A DNA stretch of 64,000 bases from Isoetes taiwanensis (lineage: Eukaryota > Streptophyta > Lycopodiopsida > Isoetales > Isoetaceae): positions 7,217,199 to 7,281,198 of the forward strand of contig JAJEKV010000050.1 of the NCBI GenBank assembly GCA_021234155.1. Reading direction: 5' to 3'. Positions 56,196 through 64,000 of this stretch are shown here, piece after piece; the stretch's first letter is position 1, and every line of letters starts with the position of its first letter. Below the pieces are notes generated by a model. It was not told the DNA's origin. It was given only the letters and a program-made list of their open reading frames with translations, and ran no database searches. Position numbers and translations under genes: made by a program.

Positions 56196-59100
56196 AAAGT
56201 TCGACCCTCCTTTGCCTCCCGAGCTCTATTGGCCTGCAGGTCGACACTACCTATTATTAATTATTAATAAAATTTTGGTTATATGGTGACCACCCCACCT
56301 ATCTACATGGATGCATGGCTAATCTCCCGGCGTAGGAAGAGGGTGGATCTTCCATTATGGCCGCGGAGACAGTGCCTATATGCCTATATGCCGCTCATGC
56401 CTACACCTCTAGTTGCCCAAATATGGATAGGGTCCTTCCCCAGATATGGGGCGTGAAGGGCCATTCCTCCTATCAAAGCATATATGGGGCTAGAGGTGCT
56501 TTTCCTATCAATGCATTCTGAATGACCTCCTTTCTCTCGAGGTCGCCTTACTTCGCGGGAGCGTAAGTAGACTTTCTAATCTACCTTCCACTCATCCAAG
56601 CGGAAACGGTCATGCCTACATTGACATTACACCACGCCCTAGAGATCACCGTAGTGGTCTCATCATCGAATAACAACGCATGCAACCCATACCAAGCATA
56701 GGTTGCATCGTGGAGATTAATCTTAGCTACACATGAAACTAATCTAAACACAAATCGACATGCCCGAGCCAATTTTTCTTTGGCTCCTTTAATGCATGTG
56801 ATTAACATAATTACCCTAAGGTAATATTTATGAATTAACATTATCATAGTATCGGATACATTACTTCCTGATAGTACAATTATATTTATTCCAAGCTTTG
56901 CAATATTTAACGACTTTTAGATCACGATTATTTAAACAATAACCCCGCTTTTAGACCTATTGTTACATAGACAAGGTTTTTAATTATCATACACAAGAAT
57001 TAGATGTGCTTCTTATTCTCTTCCTTGGGTCCTGCATTACCCTTGGAAGTATATCCCTAAGATATACTTAAGTATATCCGAATTCTATTTCTATTTATAT
57101 TTATAAGGACCCCGAGGTCCTATAGCTATCCTTGAAGGAATTGCATCCTTGCGAAGGATTAATTAACATGCTACCTCACATTACCGTTTGTTATTTAACT
57201 TATTTCCCTATGATACATATACGCATAAACAATTTCTATCCAGCTTATTAGGATCTATATTTAACTTATCTATAAGACACATTAAAGCTTATAATGCATG
57301 CGCACACCTTACCTAAGGCTGGAACGCATCCACCCATTGAACCGGCGTCGAGTAATTTGGAGATGACTTGGTCGTTGCATTGCTCCTATGGTTTTGCTCC
57401 ACTTCATTGGTGTCGTTAGCTAACACGTCGGTCCCGCACGTTGAAGGCCTCCTGAGCTATCTATCTATCTAATCTTACGCTCTATTCGCTTCGGCCATTG
57501 CCGGAGTGAACTGCCGGTCAATTCGATGCAAGTACGTTCAATCATAAGATTGAGCCCTCCCACTTTCTTCGAAAAGAAAATGGTCCTGCACCCCTTCAAT
57601 GACGTTCTACCCAACGTCATATCTATTCTCTCCCCTTAAGAGGTTATACGCATGTTACTTAGCGCATTAATTTACTATCCTTAGCTAACATATATAACCA
57701 TCTAAGATGGATGTACATATTATGTTATCATTTATTTCAATATAGTTATGGGTTACCTACTTAGTTAGAACGATTCTAACCCACAAGGTTTTGTCATGAC
57801 GACAATTCCTTTTGTCTCAAAAGACTGTTTGATTACTATAATTCTTATTTTAGATGTACCTTACATGTATTATTCTTTTATATTCTAGAGATTCCCCCTT
57901 TCTTAGCTATTTAAACTCTTGGAATATTCCTACCAATCGAATTGATGTCATCGTAACAAGTTGGCGGACTTGTTAGATTACTTCTTTTCTTCTATTGGAT
58001 TATTCTTTGGAGGTACTAGATTTATACATGGTCAACAATTATTCTAGGAATGATTCCTTCTTAGCGAGGAGATCAATCTCACCAAGTGGTTTCACTACGT
58101 TGGATGTCTGTTAACAATCGTGTATAATTATAGTTACTCCTATGCATTTCCTTCCCAATCTTGACGCCGCTTTAGCTCAATATTGAGGCGATCCTTTCAA
58201 ATGAGAATATCCGAAATGCGTTCTAATCCCAATATGGATGTTACCGTCCATACATTTAACCTACTAGGCCCCATAGTCTTAGATCCCCGAGCTTGCTAAA
58301 GCTCATCCACTGCTGTTCCGCTTGAAGTAGCAAGGTAACGTTCTTCCGAAGCCTGTCGATACTTCAGCCTCCTTTGACGGTGGCTCCTCTTTGATGTAGA
58401 GGTTGACTTTGTTCGTTAGAAGCCTCTCATTGCTGGTGGCTTTGATGGCGAAGTTGATCACTTGAATCTTCCATGCCGCTTTTCAAAAGCCCCGGCGGTG
58501 CCAAAAAAGGTCTTTCATCTTGAACTCTTTGTCTTGGCGTAAAAGGACGACTCAGATCCGATATTGCTTCTTCTCGACTCCATCGACGCCTCATCGCCAA
58601 GTCCTCTTTGTCGTTATCGTGTTGCCCAAGAGTGTTGAGGGTGTTGATTGCTTCACCCCCTGCAAATTGCCCTCGACATCTCTTCCTTTGATCTGCTACA
58701 CTATGGGAGGGAAGGAATAACGGGGAACTATACATGCAAAATATATAGCTTACATAATTACAATTACTACTAGAGCTATTAGATCCCCCTTGTGCCTCCC
58801 TTCGAGTTGCACGCCTACTCCTTTACGATGTCATCTGTTTCCTCCTGCAATGATATTGATGATCTATATCCTCCTATTTGTATCGCCACTCATACCGAGG
58901 TAACTTCGTTGATATACTTGGGCCCCTCCGATGTTTGTCGGCTATGGCACAACACGCTTTAGCATCACATTCTAACGAAAGGTGTGCTGGTCGCTGATGC
59001 TTCGACATTTCCAGTCTACTTCCTGATCCCTCGTTCTCCGGGCAAAGAATTGTTCCCCCCCTTCATGATACTTGAAGCTATTTGGAGGCGCCTCTTGAGG

Positions 59101-62100
59101 CCGTGGCGCTTCCTTTGGCTATACTCCTCGAGTTGTTCTCTCTCGCAGCTTGTTCTTTTGAATCGCCCATCCTTGGGTTCACCAAGTTGCATGCAAGTCC
59201 TCGCAAGTCATCGGCTCGCCTCGCCCTAGTTGCTTCTCCATCGAAGCTTCCAAACTTCCTTGTTTGATCCCCTCGATCACATGGCTTGACGTTGTCACGC
59301 TCCACGCTGCTTGAGGTACCTTCCCGGTTACTTTGATTGTGCTCGTCGGTTTTGATCCTCTTGTTGCCTCTAGGGAGCTCGTGGAAGAAGTCGGTTGCTA
59401 GCACTTCTCCAGCTTTTCGCCTCGACCTTTGTCCCTCTATGCATGTCGGTCTCTCGGCAAGTAAAGCATCATGGCTCTCCTCCCCTATGTTGTTCCGATG
59501 ATGGATCCTTATATCCGTGCAGCTTGACCCTTTGAGTTGACAAAGTACCGCCCTAGATATACTCTTGTCGTTGAATAGCCCGGCTATTATCTTGAACTCT
59601 CTTTTGCCGAAGGTGCTTCAGTTGCTATCCTTGTCGTTAAGGTGTCAATGCTTCTACCTTGGGCATTTGACGTGTCACATGCCGGAGATATGATCGGCTT
59701 CTTCTCTTCTACTTATCGGGTATGAGTACCGAAGCCATCACCTAGTTGTTGAAGGCATATCTCCTCGCCACAAAGGCCTTTCGTAAGTCGTCTCCATCTA
59801 ATACACGTGTCATAGCGCATCACCCTATATTACCACAAGGTGGAATTATGATCGTCGAGATGTTGCCTTCTTAGTTGGCTCGTTGATGTTGGGTCGTTCC
59901 TCCTTCTATTGTTGAGGCCAGTCGTGTCATAAGTTCATCAAGTGTCGCCGCTGCCACAAGAGGTAGTGTTGCATCCCGACGATGTCCCGTGCAAAATATG
60001 ATCTTGACATGACCGGTGTTGTCTCTTATTCTGTCATTGGGTGGACGAAATGTCTTCTACTTGAGGGCACTTCCGGAGTGTTTGGATTCAAGGTTTGCTT
60101 GGCCTCCTACGTTTCTCCCTCGTGACTTGCTCTTCCTTTTTTATCCCGGGCTATAGTTGTGCTTCCTTGCTTCCTCTTTTGGTAGTCGGTGAAGGAGCTT
60201 CCAGATCTAAGTGCTAAATCCGTAAAACATGACTCTAAACTCATGTTTCTCCACTATATATGTGGACATCCTAGATATACAATAGACATATACGCATTTT
60301 ACATTGGGATTTTAATTCATCCACTTTTCCAACACAACTACTTAAGATCTACTTAAATGTTTATACTCCTTTAGGGTTTCCCCTCCTCCTATCGCATTTG
60401 ATCCTTCGGTTTTCTTTGCATCTTCTTAGTTAGTTGACTCGGATTCCTTGAGATGCTTGCTACTATTGTTGAGCTTCATGTCTGATCCGGAAAGCTCGTC
60501 ACCCCGTTATGAAGAGTGTTCGCCGATGTGATCCCTTGAAAAGACGTTCCTCCTTAATGTGTATGTCCGGCCGTAAGGAATGCGGGTGACCGCCAACGCC
60601 CCTACATGCAAAGGTGTCGTTGCAAGGTTGCCGATGTCGCGGTGCCATTGATCGGTTGAGTAGGATCACCTTTGTCGCGGTCGGCGTTCTTGAATGTCTT
60701 CAAGCTCACGAGATCGTGGTCGGTGGCGTGCATTGTCATTCCTCCGTAGTTAAATTTCTGTCGCGCACTCGCTGCTTGGGCTTTGCTTCATTCCGGGTGC
60801 TTCTCCGCGGCCCGGAAGTGTGGTCATCTTCATTATGCCTACCATAGCTCCTTCTGGTCGCCTTTGCGTGATTTGTACTTTTGCGGCTAGGTCGCTCCTC
60901 CGCACTTGGGTCTTATCCATTCGAGTCTCGCACTCCTTTGGCGGACGTAGTAAAGTCGTCCTTCCTTTGGTTTCTAGATGTTTCGGGTCCGAATTCTTGT
61001 TCGAGCGGAATATTCTCCTCCTTGATCTTGCTCCTAATGCCGATAGAGGCCTTCAAGCCGAGATGTTCCTTCCCCTCGTATCGCGCTCCTCCCCTCATGG
61101 TCTCCTACTTTTGGAACCGATGAAAGTTCTCCCCGCTGGTGCAAGGGAGCCGGAAGCTCGTCCCGGTCATCCTTAGGTGCTTTGTGGTTGCCTAGCTTGG
61201 TTGCTCCTTTGTTGACGTTGCATGACATTCGGCTGAGCTGCTGGGCTGCAAGGTCGTGGTGGTCTTCCCTCCGGTTCCTATACACTCTGCGGTCGCCATG
61301 ACTTCTCGTCGCCGACGAAGATTATGCCTTATGGCCCTAGCTCGTGATGCTAACGCCGGCATCGATGTCTAACGCCTTCCCCGCACTTTTGTATTTTGTC
61401 GCCTTATGTTCTTCCATTTGAAACTCATGTACGCCGAAGTTGGTGAAGGCGCGAGATCCTCTTTTCGGTGTGAGCTCGTGGATGTGGTAACCCGGAGGTT
61501 GCCATCTAGAAGATTCTTGATGCCGCTGGTTACCAATATTCTTCCCATTTGATGAAGATTGATGATAGGCCTAAGGTGTCCTGTTCTACTCGCTTGTCGA
61601 TTGAGGTGTTTGTCGTTGTGCTTCCTTCTCTTGGGTCCGCCTTTTCGGGTCTCCTCTCCTTATCCTGCAGACATCGGCCGGGACCTTGATGTCTTCAAGA
61701 AGTTGCGCCTCTAGCTCTTCTCGTGGCTCGCCCCAGACCCGAAAGCAACGCCAGATATCCTAGAGTCTAAGGGTCTACCCCAAGGGCTCTCCTACAACAT
61801 TCTAGGCTCTATAAGCGAGCAAGATGGCTCCGGGCAAAGACATTCGAGACATATCTATAATCTAAGACGAGTCTACGGACATTAGGGCGTGTGGTATGGC
61901 ATGACATGAGGGTTGTTTGCAAAACCTCCATGATGTTTGAGGCATACTCTAAGGTCCTAGCAAAGTTGGTTTGGGGGAGTCCAGTCTCTACACATGGAGT
62001 GACTTGGGCAGCTCTAGACTCTAGCTCCTTTCTAGGTATCCTGGCAATAGGGAGTGTCAATGTGGCGGCTATATAAGTCAAACTCTATTAGAAGGACACA

Positions 62101-62482
62101 GAATTAGGTCAAGGTTTATGCTTTTGGCATGAGCAGAGTTGATGTACCAACAGTTGGACTTGGGTTGCTATGCTGAGGTCTAGACGACTATAACAAAGGG
62201 GTGTTCTTGGGCACTTCTATCTAGGAGTAAGGCATTAGCTTTGAGCCGAGAGCAATACTTACGAGGTACTAATGGGGTATGTTTCCATTTACGTATGTAA
62301 CCACAGTTTGGGAAAACAATTCAAGGGTTTGAGCAATTTTGGTCATTTTGAGATGGGGTTTGACATTTCTATCCCAATTTGAGGTCATAAATGGATTCTA
62401 GGCTGTCTAATGGTCCTATTGCAACAAATTTCAGGCGATTTGGAGCTCTGTAGCTCAAGTTATGGAGGTTCAAAGTTTGGAG
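56196..62482 (-). other. Lt3 interior, decayed
   Basis: Coding-like composition on the minus strand (Arg/Glu/Lys-rich, many CpG) but broken by stops; the longest frames are about 100 residues (58427-58735, 59078-59404). I could not identify protease, RT, RNase H or integrase motifs with confidence. 61809-62081 is described separately. Confidence 0.5.
61809..62081 (-). pseudogene. Lt3 counterpart of Lt1 reading frame 2
   Basis: A 90-residue frame with QVTPCVETGLP, ASNIMEVL and ARSHLAR. The same landmarks with identical spacing are in the 1132-1854 frame (QVPPC...P...NI...SHRAE). It marks a conserved protein of this element lineage. The downstream acidic part has decayed. Confidence 0.5.
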
Positions 62483-62764
62483 GTTCATTACATTGCGCCC
62501 GGACCAATAATGAACTTTTCATTTTCTGTCCCGGGCGCGACGTGTGAGACATTGGCTCTAAATGGGTTAAACTTGTCCAATTTGGGTGATATAAGGGTCT
62601 AATCCTGCTTATCTCGGCCGAAAGTTAGGCAGAATGGACCCCTTTATTTGGTCGATTTGGAGCAGGTTTGGGCACTTTTGGGGCATGGTCTCAAACATGG
62701 TCTCACGCTGCGCCCGCACCGATAATGAACTTTTCATTTTCTGTCCTGGCGCGACGTGTGAGAC
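62483..62764. repeat. Hairpin pair HP5/HP6 of Lt3
   Basis: Palindromes 62483-62550 and 62700-62764, homologous to HP1/HP2. Right arms (GCGCGACGTGTGAGAC) are perfect; left arms have lost bases. The spacer between them aligns with 2237-2367. Confidence 0.88.
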
Positions 62765-62908
62765 ATTCTCTCAAATTGGCCTAGGATGTCTGTTTTGACT
62801 AAAACAAAAGCTAAAACTTACTAACTCAACTTAATTACGTAACTTTATACACTTATAATTTACTCTAAAACACTTCGTATTAAACAAATTTTATCATTTA
62901 CGAAATTA

Positions 62909-63160
62909 ATAAGGCTCTCCTTTGATATGACTGCTAAGTGCATATCTTTCTTCATTAGAGTTACTCCCTTGGCATGTATCTTGTGTGCAGCTGTTGAGTC
63001 TTCAAAATGTTGGACCAGCTTCTCGCTCCTTTCTTGACCCTTGGCCTCCCTCTCTCGTTACGCCCTCTCCTCTTCTTGTTTCCTTCAGCCTCCTTTGGCC
63101 TCGGGTTGTTTCGCCTTTGTCGAGGAAGTCGAAATGGTCTGCTTTGTGCGCGCATCATGT
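62909..63160 (-). pseudogene. Remnant of the H3-like gene in Lt3
   Basis: Across a frame change the minus strand encodes a basic Arg/Lys/Pro-rich segment, then [26 protein letters not shown] and SKE. These match the second half of the histone fold of the 2580-3329 gene ([25 protein letters not shown]). The N-terminal part of the fold and most of the tail are gone. It lies between HP5/HP6 and HP7/HP8 as in Lt1. Confidence 0.75.
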
Positions 63161-63302
63161 CGATCGAGTCTTGGTGTCTATCGAGATGTTTGTCTCTATC
63201 TAGCTTAAGAGTCTTGGTTCTAAGTCTAAGGCTTAGCCATTAATATTATCTAACATTATTAAAGCTTAAATCTAATTAAGAATTATAATTCAAACACAAA
63301 CG

Positions 63303-63370
63303 ATGCCCGCCCTCAGTGGTTGGCACGGGGGGGTTTGGGGGGGTTCAATTCCCGCTACTGTGGGAATTAT
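63303..63370 (+). repeat. tRNA-like segment in the Lt3 leader
   Basis: CTCAGTGGTTGGCACGG resembles an A box and GGGTTCAATTCCCGC (63341-63355) a B box, with a G-run between. It lies about 450 nt from the PBS, the same distance as segment 2 of Lt2. Not a functional tRNA. Confidence 0.45.
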
Positions 63371-63492
63371 TTTAAGATGAGGTTCAAATAGATTGGAAAG
63401 CTAGACTAATATAGCTAATTCCTAGGCTAAAATTCGAATTACTAAGTTACTTTTCTGAAATTCATAACTTTCTAACATGTTCTAGAAGCAAC

Positions 63493-63636
63493 GTCTCACA
63501 CGTTGCGCCCAGACTGAAAATAAGATCTTCAATATTTGTCCTGGCGCGACGCGTGAGACCATCCTACTTGGCTCACTAAGCGCCCAGACTGAAAATGAGA
63601 TCTTCAATATCCATCTGGGCGCCACGCCAAGTGAGA
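63493..63636. repeat. Hairpin pair HP7/HP8 of Lt3
   Basis: HP7 at 63493-63559 has both arms (GTCTCACACGTTGCGCCCAG and GCGCGACGCGTGAGAC). HP8 at 63570-63636 arose by a local duplication of about 79 bp; the flank GAGACCATCCTACTTGGC is present twice. Confidence 0.88.
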
Positions 63637-63819
63637 CCATCCTACTTGGCTCACTAATTTTTGTCTTTTTATGTTCTCATTCACTTTAACTGTTACTAGC
63701 TTAGCATATACTACAAAAATGAGAAAAAATTTTCCCACTTTTTGAGGTTTGAGAATCCTATCAAGTTAGTACTCATTGGGAGCATGGTCAGTGCTTTGCT
63801 CTTGGTCTCCAAGAACATT

Positions 63820-63830
63820 GCTCGATACCA
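63820..63830 (-). promoter_or_regulatory. Primer-binding site of Lt3
   Basis: GCTCGATACCA on the + strand, the same one-base-shorter site as in Lt1. Confidence 0.75.
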
Positions 63831-63831
63831 C

Positions 63832-64000
63832 CGTGACGTCCCCTACTCGCATACCGGTGCACTCACCGATATACAAACAGAGTTCATCCCCCATACCAGC
63901 TCCATGCTAATACGGGGCCCTCCACGTATCAACGCAACCTCGAAGAGTTCCATTGGGAAGAATGAAGGGTCCTTTACCCCTCGTCTCCCTCGGCCTACCT
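63832..64000 (-). repeat. 5' LTR of Lt3, inner end only
   Basis: Begins GTGACGTCCCC and continues with the GGTGCACTCACCG hairpin and the CAGAGTTCATCCCCCATACC motif shared with the other LTRs, then leaves the window. Confidence 0.88.

Larger units (their letters stand above)
53894..64000 (-). mobile_element. Lt3: LTR retrotransposon related to Lt1, 5' LTR leaves the window
   Basis: On the minus strand: 5' LTR from the right edge to 63832, PBS at 63820-63830, leader with hairpins HP5-HP8 and H3-like remnant, decayed interior, polypurine tract CAAAGGTGGGGAGAA (55574-55588), and 3' LTR 55573 to 53894. The interior is 8.26 kb. It aligns with Lt1 through 62380-63830, but lacks most of the tail of the H3-like gene. 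No intact pol frame is visible. The left flank is GAAAG; the matching TSD lies outside. Confidence 0.85.

Noticed and set aside
55690-56200. CRISPR-like direct repeats
   Set aside because: Only two diverged long units with no short regular repeat-spacer pattern; the window is eukaryotic.

Overview
This window is nuclear DNA of a land plant with a large, repeat-rich genome. The evidence is two intact plant-type genes with GT-AG introns (a clade-type protein phosphatase 2C and a BAHD acyltransferase), LTR retrotransposons primed by initiator-Met tRNA (PBS TGGTATCAGAGC), an L1-type LINE, a TRIM-like miniature LTR element and MITEs. I cannot place it to species. Most of the 64 kb is nested transposable elements.

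Layout. 1-6157: the 5' part of a minus-strand LTR retrotransposon (called Lt1): LTR 4501-6157, a one-base-deleted PBS, then a leader that carries unusual reading frames. The most striking is 2580-3329 (minus), a histone H3-like protein with a long Pro/Lys-rich tail, broken by one in-frame TGA and bracketed by pairs of 67-nt palindromes. 6158-9310: a minus-strand L1-type LINE cut off by Lt1. 11089-13421: the PP2C gene (4 exons, minus). 14711-15045: fold-back DNA. 15290-16483: a tRNA-derived SINE, then a TRIM with a hAT MITE (8-bp TSD) inside one LTR. 16486-19151: an LTR pair with only 321 bp between. 19278-26107: a complete Copia element (TSD CAATG) interrupted by an antisense-family solo LTR (21747-23390). 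26832-27240: a Ty3 gag fragment. 28141-37759: a complete minus-strand LTR element (Lt2, TSD AAGTC) with near-identical LTRs and no coding interior. 38407-40390: a poly(A)-tailed retroposon with an 18-bp TSD and an ORF1-like reading frame. 42103-43610: the BAHD gene (2 exons, minus). 45771-45838: an isolated bHLH helix-2 exon. 45966-47628: a solo LTR sitting at the junction of a 165-bp tandem duplication. 48142-48327: a Tourist-like MITE. 51470-51760: a LINE zf-RVT fragment. 53894-64000: a second, decayed relative of Lt1 (Lt3) that keeps remnants of the same H3-like gene and the same hairpin pairs.

How it fits together. Lt1, Lt2, Lt3 and the two solo LTRs (45966-47628 and 21747-23390) are one superfamily: 1.57-1.68-kb LTRs starting TGTGACG, hairpins next to both LTR ends, a TATA element close to telo-box motifs in most copies. 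Lt1 and Lt3 share a leader arrangement: PBS, hairpin pair, H3-like gene, hairpin pair, then a conserved reading frame with a QV-x-PC motif. The presence of a histone-fold gene in two independent insertions makes this the candidate undescribed system of the window: an LTR retrotransposon lineage that carries its own histone H3/CENH3-like protein. Function is inference; both copies here are broken.
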